Shown here: one piece after another, positions 46,068-56,989 of the stretch
Layout of the letters: every line of letters begins with the position of its first letter
How positions within the stretch are numbered: the stretch's first letter is position 1
From: Nectonema munidae
Lineage: Eukaryota > Nematomorpha > Nectonematoida > Nectonematidae
Length of the DNA: 64,000 nt
Direction: 5' to 3'
NCBI GenBank assembly: GCA_030549495.1
Contig: JAUIRK010000898.1
Location: 2,191,613-2,255,612, forward strand
Notes under the pieces: model-generated
What the model was told of the DNA's origin: nothing
The model's input: only the letters and a program-made list of their open reading frames with translations
The model's database searches: none
Program-made: the position numbers and the translations under genes

Positions 46068-47887
46068 TTGTAAATATATCCTCAATCTATGATATTTTTG
46101 TGATTCTTAATAAATCGATTCTTTTTCCTTGAAATTTGTCGAAAAATTGAAATAATCGTAAAAGATATCACAATTGTATGAAATGTTTCCAAAAAAATCT
46201 AACCCCCACGGCCTCAATAACTCCTTTACCCTTCAATCATGCATTTTTTCAAAATATTCCTTTTAGGTGGAGGAATAAAGATGATTCCTAATATCTTTAA
46301 ATTTTAGGTACATTTTATCTTGTGCAAAATTACCAAATTGAAAGAGTTTTGTCCAATAACTAAAAAAATGTTTGCCCATAAATATTTGAATTTTATTTAT
46401 ATTTTTCAAATTTTTGGAAAAAAAATTCTTATTTATTTGGACCCGTTTTTTTATCAAAAAATGTGTCCAAAAATGGCATAAAGGTTGAATAATGAACAGG
46501 TATCAAATATAAAAAATTTCGACATAAAGTCAGCGGCCAATTTCAAGTATAATAATTCTTATACAGAATTTATTAAAATAATTAATAAATTTTCCATATT
46601 TTTCACCAACCCATGTTAAATTGTTTATATTTTTTGTATTAATTAATGCATTTTTCAATAATTTTTTGGCTTTGTTTGCAATACGTGGTGCCAAATATAT
46701 GCAAGAATAACTTTACCCAATTTTAAGTCTTAATTAATTTTTTATTTTTTAAGAATGTCTACTTTTCCTTTCTTTAGGTTTTTATGTTTTAACAAAATTA
46801 AAAAATAATAAATAAAATATCTTCTTTAAAAAATAATAAATAAAAAATATATATAAAATTATGAAAAAAATTCAAAATAATCGAATTTTCAATTTTAAAA
46901 TCTACCTAAGGAAAACCTTATTCTTGTAACGACTGTGTCAAAAAAAACAGAAAATGAAAGTTTTGAAACACACTATTACTGTTGTTCAAGATTTTCGCAA
47001 AACTTGAAATTTGAACACGAAATAAATGAGAAAAAAACATTTAACTTATTTAAATTAAATGACATATTTGAATTCAGCGTCTTAAATAAATCAGAACACA
47101 TGCTGAAAATTTAAAAATTTTCAGTCTCTTTCATATCCAATTCGGGCACTTAAAATCATTCCGAATATTAAAAATTTTATTCAGAAATGAATACTATCTC
47201 CTGCTTTTGATTTCAAAAATAAGAACTGGTAACCTCTTGTCCAGCCTCAAAAAGATTGAAAAAGCTGAAAGTTTTTCATGTTAATTAACGTCATGAGATG
47301 GCCCCACGCATTAGGGTGTCCTAACAAAAATTTTTTGACTATTTTTTTACACAAACTACTATTTAGTTCCATTCCTAAAACCATTTAAGAACTCTGAATT
47401 TAATGTTGTACCTCACTTTTAAGGTATTCAAAAATGAATACCAGAGGGTAGGAGACCATGCAATTGGTCGCTTGTGTTTTTCAACTTAGAACATAAGGAG
47501 ATGTTCTTCAAAGTTTCTTTTTATCACAATTAAATTCTAAACGTTCATGGCTGAAACTTCCAATGTAGTGGCTAAAGCAGTGTTGAACGATAAAGTGTGG
47601 AATAGATCAAAGCCATTTCCTTGAACTACCACCACCATGTTGCAAGAAAGCCATTTTATTTCAAGCAGGGCTAAGAAAAATTTCAATACTTCCCACACTA
47701 ACGCTATGAAATTCATCGAATTGCGTGAAGACATATTCTTCTCGTATGATTAAACATTTACTATGGAGATGTTCATTGGAGAGGAGAGTAAACATTATTC
47801 TCTACAATCAGCCTTGATAAGTTTTAAAAGTCTTGGATAAGAAATTCACATCGTGGCCTCAGCATCTGTTGTTATCAGTGAGTGTAT
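46068..47887. other. AT-rich intergenic sequence, no gene seen
   Basis: About 1.8 kb with no recognisable coding region, TIR or RNA gene. It would contain the 3' untranslated region of the EGF gene if exon 14 is terminal (AATAAATCG-type signal near 46109). Confidence 0.4.
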
Positions 47888-47898
47888 CCTTCATAACC

Positions 47899-48281
47899 GT
47901 GTCACGACATTTCATCACGCGACATTTCATCACCTGACATTTCATCATAGGATATTTCATCATACGAAATTTCATTATCTTACTCGTAAATAGTCTTAAC
48001 AAAACCTTTTATTAAAATTATATAAAAACTCTTTCAAATTTTTAATATAAAATAAAATACTTCAGTAATGTGAAAACGAAAAATACCATCATTAAAAAAA
48101 TCATTGCAATCTACTGATTTAACATTTGCTACAAAATTTGCATTTTTAATTGTCTTAAAAATTAGAAAAAAGTAATATTTAACAGTAAATTTTATTGCTG
48201 AAAACTATTTACATGCAGAATATTGAACAGTATGATGAAATGTCGGGTGATGAAATGTCGTGTGATGAAATGTCATGAAAC
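47899..48281. mobile_element. Foldback element with 15-bp tandem units in inverted arms
   Basis: The left arm (47899-47976) has five copies of a 15-base unit like CGACATTTCATCACG. The right arm (48233-48281) has three copies of its inverse (GTGATGAAATGTCGT). The outermost bases match when inverted: GTGTCACGACATTTC against GTTTCATGACATTTC. The direct repeat CCTTCATAAC flanks the element at 47888-47897 and 48282-48291, a 9-10-base target duplication as in MULE-type foldback elements. The middle 250 bases are AT-rich without a gene. It lies directly beside the left TTAA of piggyBac copy 3. Confidence 0.75.
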
Positions 48282-48857
48282 CCTTCATAACTTTAAATCC
48301 TAGAAAGACCATGTATCTTATATATCAAGTAAGACTATACCGGTCAATTGACCGATATGGTATTTCAGCTATTTTCGTTGAGTTATGATATAAACGTTAT
48401 CAAAAAAACGAATGAAGCAACCTATCATTCAAGTACACAATTCTTGCAACAAAAAGGATACGTTGAGAGATGTATTTCCCAACATATTTATGACGTGCGT
48501 ACTGTTGCTTCACAAAATATTTAACTTTTTACATAAGGATTATGTTGTGTCGTCACTAATTCTTCATTGAACCATGTTTTGATAAATAAATGTTGATATT
48601 TGACATATATGTGTATACATGATTTACATTTCCATGGAATATTGTAACGACCTTGGTAAAGTAAGAGATGTTTGAAACTGCAGCGATACGTGTGTGCATA
48701 ATTCGGAATTATATTGATTCTTCTTACTTCTTCAACTCCATAACAACCGCAACTCTTCATTGGCTCCTCCAATTATTTGCTTTTCTCTTCATTGACTTCT
48801 CCAATTCCTTGCATTTTAATTTCCTCTACTTTGCGCATAAATTTTTTTTGGAAAAGA

Positions 48858-50557
48858 ATGGATTACACTACTGACTCTTATGAAATCTCAAGCTCCAAAG
48901 AATTTTCTTCTTTATCTGTAAGCTGTCTTGGAATCCAGTGATACTTCACTTTCCTCTTCTGATACATATGTATCTGGTTCATCTACTTTCCAATCAAAAG
49001 ACAAGACTCTTTGGACAACTGAATGTCCTACATTGAGCAAGACACTTTCGCGTAATCTTCTTCGTAGATCAGCTGGACCTACCCTTTTTATTAAAAATCG
49101 AGTTAACAATCTTCTTGATGTTTTTATGGAAGTATACGGATACAGAAGTATAAATGACATAATTAGATTTACCGAAGAAGAGGCCAAAAAAAAAAGTGAC
49201 TCAAACTTTTCTTTATCGTTGCCAAAATTTCATGCTTTCTTTGGACTTTGCATACTGAGAGGTGTCTTCAAAGGACGCAATGAACCTCTTCATAGTTTTT
49301 GGAACATAAATTATGGAAGACAAGTATTTAGCGACACAATGTCTCGTAATGAATTCAAAAAAATTTACTTTACTTGAGATTTGATGACAAAACTCGCGTT
49401 CTCGAAGAAAGGAAAAAGACCCGTTCGCAGCAATTAGCTCACTTTGGACTAGTACAACTGACAACTTTCAAAGATGCTATTTCCCCAATGAATCAGTAAC
49501 CGTTGATGAACAACTATATCCATGTCGTAGTAGATGTAAATTTATCCAGTATATGCCCAACAAGCCATCCAAATTTGGAATCAAGTTTTGGGTGCTCTGT
49601 GATACATACAATTATTATGTCTTACAAGCCTTTCCGTACACAGGTAAAGATAAGTCTCGAGTACACTAAAGTCAAGGTGAGCATGTTGTTATAAAATTGT
49701 TAGACCCTTATAAAGATATGGGCCTAAATGTTACTTGTGATAATTTTTTCACAAGCCTCTCTTGTGCCAAAAACCTGTTGAAGATGAAGACAACTCTCGT
49801 GGGAACTAGAGAGGGCTACTAAACACATACAATACTACTACTAAATAATATATACTATACAAAATACTAAATAATATTTACTACTAAATAATGTATACAA
49901 TACTACTACTAAATACATACTAATAATCTCACCGAAGAGAAATTCCAAATGAAATAAAATTTGAGAAAAAGGACACTTTACAAGTCGAAATTTCTTTTTA
50001 CCCGTGATGAAGGCATCATGCTGACTGGATATAGAGCCAAAAAGAGCAAGGATGTTTTTCTCTTGTCATCACAGCATCAGGATGTCAAAGTAATGCCTGA
50101 GGATTCAAAAAAGAGACCAGAGTGTATTCTTTACTACAATAAAACGAAAGGTGGAGTAGATACTGCTGATGAGATGCTGAGAGCGTTTTCTACAAAGCCT
50201 GGCTCTAGAAGATGTCCACTCTCAGTCTTTTTCAACTTACTAGACATGGTGTGTCTGAACACTTATGTTTGATGCAAAGAATTGGAAATTACGAAGAAAA
50301 AAAGACGAGAGTTTTTGATTGAATTTGGTGAATCTCTTTGCGAGAGGGAACGAACTTCAAGGAGTAGTCAAAAAATAATAATTCCAAATAAAGAAAGAAC
50401 ATCGACTTCCTCTGCAAAACTTTTGGCAGATGGGAAAAGAACGACATGTAAAATATGTCATAAAAATAAAACAAGAACGTCTTGTCCTAATTGTTCTAAC
50501 TACATATCTGGATCATGCTCTATCCAAGTATGTAAATTATGCTTGAAATTATCTTAA
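48858..50557 (+). pseudogene. piggyBac transposase copy 3, multiply broken
   Basis: ATG 48858 (MDYTTDSYEISSSKEFSSLS) opens a Ser/Asp-rich N-terminus. A one-base shift near 48930 leads to ESSDTSLSSSDTYVSGSS and FFGLCILRGVFKGRNEPLHS. After another shift near 49365 the core is TVDEQLYPCRSRCKFIQYMP (first Asp, near 49505) and FGIKFWVLCDTYNYYVL. VTCDNFFTSLS (second Asp, near 49738) follows after a further shift. At 49813-49930 a tandem CTACTACTAAATAATA-type insert interrupts the gene. It resumes RREIPNEIKFEKK, GGVDTADEMLRAFSTK (third Asp), a TGA at 50270-50272, and a cysteine-rich end CKICHKNKTRTSC, CSIQVCKLC. It is more decayed than copy 2. Confidence 0.85.
49813..49930. repeat. AT-rich tandem insert within piggyBac copy 3
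   Basis: Units of TACTACTAAATA(A)TA-type sequence repeat about five times between VGTRE and RREIPNE of the transposase. It has no TSD that I can see; slippage or templated insertion is likely. Confidence 0.65.
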
Positions 50558-50855
50558 ATTTGAGCTATAAAGTATTTCATTTCCTTTTCTTTAATAAAGT
50601 AGATTTTTTGCTTTTTTTTTGTAAAATTAGAAAATTACATTTTCGGTCATTTGACCGGCATGGTCTTTGTTGAAGAAAAGCTTATATAAACGTCAATAAC
50701 TCTTTAAAACAAAAAAAAACTAATTCATATCATAATTTAGTGGAAAATAATAGAATTTTAAAGATTTCGAATAAATCCGTTTAAATTTCAAAAAATTATA
50801 ATAAATTGAAAAAAGTTTACCGGTCAATTGACCCACTTGGTCGTTTTAGGGTTAA

Positions 50856-51309
50856 ATGAGGTCTACATCCTTCACGAAAGAAGTGTAGAAAGGATTTGCC
50901 CTTTGAAATAACGGTTAGTTCATTCCTGATTCACAACTTGTGGTAAAATTTGATGACAATGGATGGCAAAAAGGAAGAAAATCTTACCTCTATTGGTTAG
51001 TGGGAAAAATATTGAGAGGATATTAGCGATTTCAAAAATCAGTGAAACCACCGAAAAGCAAAGTGGCAGAAGCCGTTCTAAACGTGCTGGAAAACTCTCT
51101 AAGTTGGTAGATACAAAAGTTGGAGATACTGGAATCTGACCACAAATTAACCAGAGGTAAATAGTAAAGCCGATTTAAATCTAGAGTAACAAAAGTATTT
51201 TCAGAATCAAATTAGCATGATCGATTTTGTGTGTATGGATAGATTTATTTATAAATATTAAGAAAAAATGTTTGGCATTAATTCGCATGTTAAAGCTAAT
51301 TTACTGACA
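50856..51309. other. Intergenic sequence, no gene seen
   Basis: Nothing recognised apart from AT-rich sequence. Parts may belong to the dispersed family noted at 51310-51500. Confidence 0.35.
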
Positions 51310-51500
51310 AGTAAAATATTTTGAGTTCATTAGACACCAAAAGTTCGTTTATCAAATAAATTATTAGCCAACTTGCTAACTATTTAGCAAAAATAGCATA
51401 CAATAAGAATTTATTTTAAAGTTTATATATTTGCCATTGATTGACAGGCTTAATTAATTTTTGACAGGTTTGATTGATTGATCCTAAGATTCCTAATCAA
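51310..51500. repeat. Partial copy of the satellite-bearing TTAA element
   Basis: Aligns with 14617-14770 of the nested TTAA element: AAATATTTTGAGT, TTAGACACC/TAAACACCTAAA, TTTATCAAATAAATTA, GTTTATATATTTG(G/C)CATTGATT, then TTTTTGACAGGTTTGATTG. The second half is the start of tandem array B, but only one unit is present here. It shows that the family was dispersed, with array B short in this copy. Confidence 0.6.
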
Positions 51501-51767
51501 TTATTTAGCGCGTTCACTCGTCAATTTTCAAGAAATATTTTAAGAATAAAGGAGTAGGGGATGCAAAAAGATGCCTCTCCCGCTTCCCCCGTTCCTGAGG
51601 AAATAAAAGTAGGCAGTGATCAGAAAGGCTAAGATAAAACAACAAATTTTGTCAAGAATGATAGATTAAAATTTCACGTGATAGATTTGGATGCAAAATG
51701 GAGCTTTGTAATATTTTTAAAAACGTTTTATTAGAATAAAAATATCTGTATTGAGTTAAAATCTTCT

Positions 51768-51773
51768 TTTATT
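51768..51773 (-). terminator. Poly(A) signal for the DDHD gene
   Basis: TTTATT on the plus strand reads AATAAA on the minus strand, about 46 bases after the stop codon of the DDHD gene. A second AATAAA lies at 51727-51732. Confidence 0.6.
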
Positions 51774-51818
51774 AAAGAAGGGTCACAATCATCATAGTGA
51801 GAGGAGAAATAAATTTTT

Positions 51819-53984
51819 TTAGAAGTATTCGCTTAGAGTATGGTAGATTAAAAAAGACATAAAGTCTGGATCAAACCAGTAGCTTGAGTGAGCAGTGATG
51901 CAGGAGTAATAGCTATAGTAAAAATCAAGAAGTGAAGAGGAGGTAGCAGGCAAAACATAATCAACCCTATTGTCGATACGAGGAGGAGGATTGGTGTTGG
52001 CAGCAGCCGTGCTATTATTACTATTGCGAATTTTCGCATCCTGATTCGGCAAACTATTCAGGGAGATTTTATTGGTGGCGTTTCCCACATCTTTCGTTTG
52101 CTTAACTTGGGAACTGCATTTGTCCAATTTGTCAAAAGAGGAAGAGATTTTTAGAAAGTCGGGAATTATATCCCATGATGTTGAAAATGTGTTTATGGAG
52201 GAGTTGCTTCTTTTGTGAAACTTGACTTTTTGTTCGTCATTATCAACGGGTGAGGGTGAAGCTATTTCGGAATCACTATTGGTGGGTTCGCTATAAAAGT
52301 GGAGCTTCTCGGGAGGAGTAGGATTTTTGTAAGCAGCATCCAAGTTGTCACATTTAGGAATGACGACCGGCAAGACATTTGAGTATTGGTAATGAATCAG
52401 AGGCTCCAGACGAAAAGCAACGGAGTCAGCTGGGTGATAAATGTTAAAAACTCTATTGCATTTTTCTTTGGGAGGTAGGATACTCTTGATGTTGATGAAT
52501 TTTTCGTTGAAAAATCTTTGGTTAATGTCATGAGTGTTTTGTGCAGTGGATTCGTGAATAGGCTTGAAACCACCTTTCATCAGTAAAAAGACGGCAATGG
52601 GCGAGCCGATTAGGAAGAGATTTTGCGTCTTAAAGCGTAATTTATTGTGCTTGGTGAAGACAAGTTCAGCTTGTTCTTGAAATTCCATGGCACAAGCCTT
52701 CAACTTATTCAAAGAAGAGATGTATGCGTCGGTAGTATTGTTAGTGGTAAAGTTTGTTAATAACGTTTGAGAACTTTTGGTACTTTTATAAATAAACTCA
52801 TTCATATTTACCAAGTTGTCCCAACCACATAAGATATCATGGGCGATAACGGAACCGAGTGAGTGAGCTAGAATGGAAACCTTACCTTCAGGAAATTCTA
52901 AAAAGGAAGGATTGTATCGGCAGAAGACTTCATATTGCTTATTGATCTCATCAATAACATAATTTAATATTTCGATTTTAAAAATAGGACTAGAATAATA
53001 CAAAAGATCCATGAAATATGAGTTAAGGATGGACCTAAGTCCTTCAATATTTTTTGGAGTTATTTTTTCAATAATTTTATCTTCGAGAGGTAGGTTTGTT
53101 CTCCATTGAATAGGCAAAAACTCAATTCTATACTTACAGGAGATATTCAACTTCTTGTTAACGCACTTATAGGTCTCTCTTAAATTTTCACAATCCCTCA
53201 AGCACTTGCCATACTCATTCTTACTGCCTACTCCGTGAACTACAAAGACCAGATGCTTAACTTCAGGCAGCTTATCACTATTTTCGGCTTTATCAAAATA
53301 ACCTCTTTTGAGCTTCAGACCGGACTTTGAATAGCCCATTGCATACGTCACAGATCTATAGAGCTTGGAAGAAGTAGTTTGGTGAAAGAGATAAACTTCA
53401 TCGCAAGAATACCATTCTAGGTGATATAGCGATAAGCTTAGAGAATGCACTACACGATCTTCTCCATGATTTTTGAGGTATAGGAATGGTTCGTCGTCAT
53501 TACTTGAAGAAGTGGAGCAAGGGAAGCTTCTAAACTTATCCCGCCCAACCTTACTTTTAAATTTGCGAGGAATCGAATGATATGATTCACTTTTTTTCAA
53601 AAAATTCTTCAAAAATGACTCTTCAATCAGGTTAGCTGTTTCTTCGTCAAGCGGTTTTTTGTCAACCTCATAGAACCAAGATCCTCGACAAATAGTGATA
53701 GATTCGCCTTCCCAGTAAATGGTCTTGCAGAGCCTTTCCTCCAGATCAATAAGAAAAAGATCCCCAAAAACAGTTACAGAAGAAGGCTTGTAATTTGCGA
53801 TCGAATACCTTTTTTGAAACTCTGATTCAATCTTCAAAGAATCTGAACCGAGAAAGGGAAGAAGATTTTTTTGGCTTTTGTAAAACCATCGTATATCCTG
53901 AGAAGTAAGCTTTTCGATCTCACTGTCACAACTTTCTTCAGTGCTTTCGTAAGAATCGCTATCACTGATTTCAATGAAGCTCAT
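51819..53984 (-). CDS. DDHD-domain phospholipase (PA-PLA1 family, DDHD1/DDHD2-like)
   Basis: An uninterrupted 721-residue frame. Family members are intracellular phospholipases A1 that act on phosphatidic acid and other phospholipids at ER, Golgi or mitochondrial membranes. The N-terminus has an acidic stretch, then a WWE-like region (IRWFYKSQKNLLPFLGSDSL, residues ~31-50; YWEGESITICRGSWFYE further on). The nucleophile motif AHSLGS is near residue 374 (Ser in G/A-H-S-L-G). The DDHD domain follows: YHPADSVAFRLEPL near 515-530, VDYVLP (Asp 675) and H699SSYWFDPD, giving the D-D-H-D residues. No SAM domain is visible, so it is closer to DDHD1 in layout. Residues 590-670 are low complexity (Ser/Asn-rich). 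There is no signal peptide. ATG 53984 is the first in frame; the sequence upstream is AT-rich. The single exon is unusual for the family and may mean intron loss or an old retrocopy under selection. Confidence 0.9.
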   Translation of the reverse strand: MSFIEISDSDSYESTEESCDSEIEKLTSQDIRWFYKSQKNLLPFLGSDSLKIESEFQKRYSIANYKPSSVTVFGDLFLIDLEERLCKTIYWEGESITICRGSWFYEVDKKPLDEETANLIEESFLKNFLKKSESYHSIPRKFKSKVGRDKFRSFPCSTSSSNDDEPFLYLKNHGEDRVVHSLSLSLYHLEWYSCDEVYLFHQTTSSKLYRSVTYAMGYSKSGLKLKRGYFDKAENSDKLPEVKHLVFVVHGVGSKNEYGKCLRDCENLRETYKCVNKKLNISCKYRIEFLPIQWRTNLPLEDKIIEKITPKNIEGLRSILNSYFMDLLYYSSPIFKIEILNYVIDEINKQYEVFCRYNPSFLEFPEGKVSILAHSLGSVIAHDILCGWDNLVNMNEFIYKSTKSSQTLLTNFTTNNTTDAYISSLNKLKACAMEFQEQAELVFTKHNKLRFKTQNLFLIGSPIAVFLLMKGGFKPIHESTAQNTHDINQRFFNEKFINIKSILPPKEKCNRVFNIYHPADSVAFRLEPLIHYQYSNVLPVVIPKCDNLDAAYKNPTPPEKLHFYSEPTNSDSEIASPSPVDNDEQKVKFHKRSNSSINTFSTSWDIIPDFLKISSSFDKLDKCSSQVKQTKDVGNATNKISLNSLPNQDAKIRNSNNSTAAANTNPPPRIDNRVDYVLPATSSSLLDFYYSYYSCITAHSSYWFDPDFMSFLIYHTLSEYF

Positions 53985-55683
53985 GCGAAGATGTATTGAA
54001 CTAGCTAGCCGATCACATCTAAAAACATACTTTTAAGATATTCTGTTTTAAGAATGGCATTCCTTATCTCTCTATTCTGTCTAAAAAATAAATTAAAATC
54101 AATACATTTCCATATAGTGTTTACGTTCAATACTTCACGCAAATATAGTTAGTAATCCTTGTGAAGTACGCTGAGAAGAGATCAAAAAGTTATAAAGAAA
54201 GGTAGTAAAGAAGCTTAAGTAAGTATTGATTAATGATTCGCTTTTAATCAATAAACTGTTTTACTTATGATATCTAATGGATATAATCTCCATTAATATG
54301 TTCTTTTTCTCTATTTGAAAAAATTGTTTTTTTTGTATAGCTTAAATTATAAGCAAATTTATAATTCATCCTTTTTTGAAAAAGGAAATAACAGATTAGG
54401 TAACAAGATTCGTAATATCCGAGTGTTCGGTCTAAACTCTAAGTGAAATCGGGGTAATGCCATTCCACTGTATTTTAACATATTTGCGATAAAAATGACA
54501 CAACGACCCTTTTTCTAGTAAGACAAATAGTTTTAGGTTTTAATAAATAAGTGATGGCGTTCCTTTTTGGGTAATGTTATCAACTGGGAAAAAGGAAGGA
54601 TTGGATCAGCATTAAAATAAAATAGGTAGTCAGTTTTTAATTGCGATATATTTAAAAAAATAGGTGTATAATTACTTTGATTCTAACATCTATATGAGAG
54701 AAAATATTGGTCATTACTTTTCTAAGAAAAAGATCACCACCACACGTAACTAGACTTTATAATGTGCTTGGATGTTTGCCTACGTGTCTGGATCAGAAGA
54801 GGAATGCGCTTTTAATGGCAGAACTTGGAAAAGGTTTAGATATAGGTGAATGAATGAAAATGTATTTTCATAAAAACGATTCCTTCCTACTTGATGAAAA
54901 GAATAAAGCAAATGTGTATCACACATAAAAGCAAAAGAACTTTTTATTGCAGCCATGTTTTTCACATTCTTTGGATAGGCAATTATATACGCATGCTTTG
55001 ATCTTTTAATTTATTGACATTTCGGGAATTAGCATAGCACGTTCTACCTGACCCATACAAATAGTGTATGCTTTATGTGATCAATGTATATCTGTTATCA
55101 TAAAAATTTGGAATAGAGTAAAAATTCAAAAATTCCGAAAAAAAACTTTGCGGTATATAGAAAAAAGAAAAATGTTTAAAAATCCCGATGCGGATGTTGA
55201 AGCTTAAATGATCCGAGGATGAGGATGTTGAGAGGATGTAAAAAATTTAGCGGATATCTGATACATCTCTACTAGAATCATATATACTTTCGACTAATTA
55301 TTATAAAAAAGATCAAGGTATCGGGGGATATTTTTATCGAGAGAGAATTTTAGCATCTGGTGTTCGAAAAGACAATATTTAAGTATCACAGCGATAATCA
55401 CCAAATTTAGAAATAATTTTTCTAAAAAGGTAAGACCGTTTCTTTCCATAATGCCAAATTTTTTCAATTTATTAAGGCCTCTTATTCCTTACTTTAATAA
55501 ATCCAGGATCTTTGATGACACAGATAGTGAGAAATTCTGGCTAAATAAATTTATTACAAGCATGAAGTGATGTTTCATAAATAAGTAATATATATTATAT
55601 TTTTTCTTTTTTACTTATGTACATTATATTTTTACCTTTTTTAGAATTTTCGGAGGGGATTCATCCCTTCCCATCCCCCTCTA
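53985..55683. other. Upstream region of the DDHD gene, no other gene seen
   Basis: AT-rich sequence. The DDHD promoter should lie near 54000-54150, but no clear motif can be named. No transposon ends were recognised up to 55683. Confidence 0.45.
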
Positions 55684-56985
55684 GATCCATTACTCTTTTG
55701 CACTTCAATTACACTCATTTGCCATTCCATCACACCCTTGCATATTTAAATAATTTTTTTACATTTACAATATTTTTTCTACTTTTTTTTATTTATTTGT
55801 GCTAAAATTTTTAAAGTAAACACTCATAATTAAAACAGATTTTACAAAAAAAATAGGCATTGCATAAAGAGATAAATGTATTTAAACGGATTCATGGCTA
55901 AGTAGTGCTTTTTGAATGTTTCTTGACACATGAGAAAAATAATTTTTATACTCTTTGGCATTAATTGTTTTAATAGATATTTCATAAAGCGTGAGATAAA
56001 TGTGTTTTTTCTCCATTAATTTTACTCAAAAGACTCTTAGCGTTATTTTTAATCTTTGAAAATGCATATTCAAAACGTATAGCACTATTTAATTGGGAAT
56101 TGTGGCTCGAATTGATTTGGCAATTGTCCGTTAGCAACCAGGGACTACTAACAATTGAAATTTCTTTTTTTGTTTTTTCTAAAAATTGATTAAATTTGGT
56201 AGAGTTGCATGTTCCATCATCATCAATGATTTTATAGTGAAGAATCTTTTCATTATTCATAGCAGCAATAAGTGTAACGTTTTCCCCCAAAAATAAAAGA
56301 ATAACTTGACTATTTTTTAATCTAAATAGTAAAAATATACCTAATAACATTACATCTTTTTCCAATTTTTGATCTCCCATTAGACTTTTTTATATTAAGA
56401 TTAAATAAAGTTTCATCAATGCATATTATCTTTTTTCTACCTTGAGGACAATAATATACAAAGTTTTGGCAAAACTCTTTCGTTTTATTATTTATTCAAC
56501 ACTATTAACTCTATCATGTTCTCGATTAACTTTTTTCAATGTTAGCTGCCATTTTTCTTGTATTAACAGTGAAAATTGATATAGATAACCTTTTCTTGTT
56601 TTTTACTGATTCAGTTATCTCTTGTAATGTTATCTGCGGATTGTTTGAAACAAGCTGTTGAATAAATTCTTCATGATTAGGTTAAACTTTTCTATACCTT
56701 TTTCCTCCTTTACCCACTTCCAAGAAACATTTGTCTTTATAGGATTGAAGAATTCTTTTTGCAGAATTATCATTTAGATTTAATGTGTTTGCTAATTCAT
56801 ATTTATTTTATAATATTCAATGCTTATTTTTTTGTAAAATCTGTTTAATTATGATCGTTTACTTAAAAAATTTAGAAATAAATTTTAACACAAATAAATA
56901 AAGGGTAGAAAAATTATTGTAAATATAAATTTTTTTTATTTAAATATGTAAGGGTGTGGTTGAATTGCAAAAGGGTGGATGGAAC
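55684..56985 (-). mobile_element. IS630/Tc1-mariner-type DNA transposon
   Basis: TA dinucleotides flank it (55682-55683, 56986-56987). The ends are inverted: GATCCATTACTCTTTTGCA on the left and, reversed, GTTCCATCCACCCTTTTGCA on the right. They continue through TTCAA and CACACCCTT(G/A)CATATTTAAAT on both sides. The interior has a broken transposase on the minus strand. The 1.3 kb length fits a Tc1/mariner-type element. Confidence 0.8.
55985..56830 (-). pseudogene. IS630-type transposase, broken
   Basis: Read on the minus strand: an N-terminal helix-turn-helix part near 56700-56640 (HEEFIQQLVSNNPQITLQEI, then TESVKNKK), the core ICIDETLFNLNIKKSNGRSK near 56430-56370 (first catalytic Asp in DET), then LIAAMNNEKILHYKIIDDDG and KFNQFLEKTKKE, PWLLTDNCQINSSHNSQ near 56140-56100 (second Asp in DN). 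The last acidic residue is likely in the part ending 55985 (NSAIRFEYAFSKIKNN), but cannot be assigned with certainty. Frame changes near 56375 and 56600 break it. It belongs to the IS630 branch by its IDE(T)xFN and DN spacing. Confidence 0.75.
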
Positions 56986-56989
56986 TAAA

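Larger units (their letters stand above)
48297..50851 (+). mobile_element. piggyBac copy 3, related to copy 2
   Basis: TTAA at 48293-48296 and 50852-50855 flank it. The left end has CCTAGAAAGACCATG, then TACCGGTCAATTGACCG near 48340. The right end has TTTCGGTCATTTGACCGGCA near 50642 and TACCGGTCAATTGACCCA near 50819, then TTTTAGGG before TTAA. The palindrome and CCTAG-type ends show it belongs to the same lineage as copy 2 (34820-36988), but ends and transposase have diverged. A 118-base AT-rich tandem insert interrupts the transposase. Confidence 0.85.
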
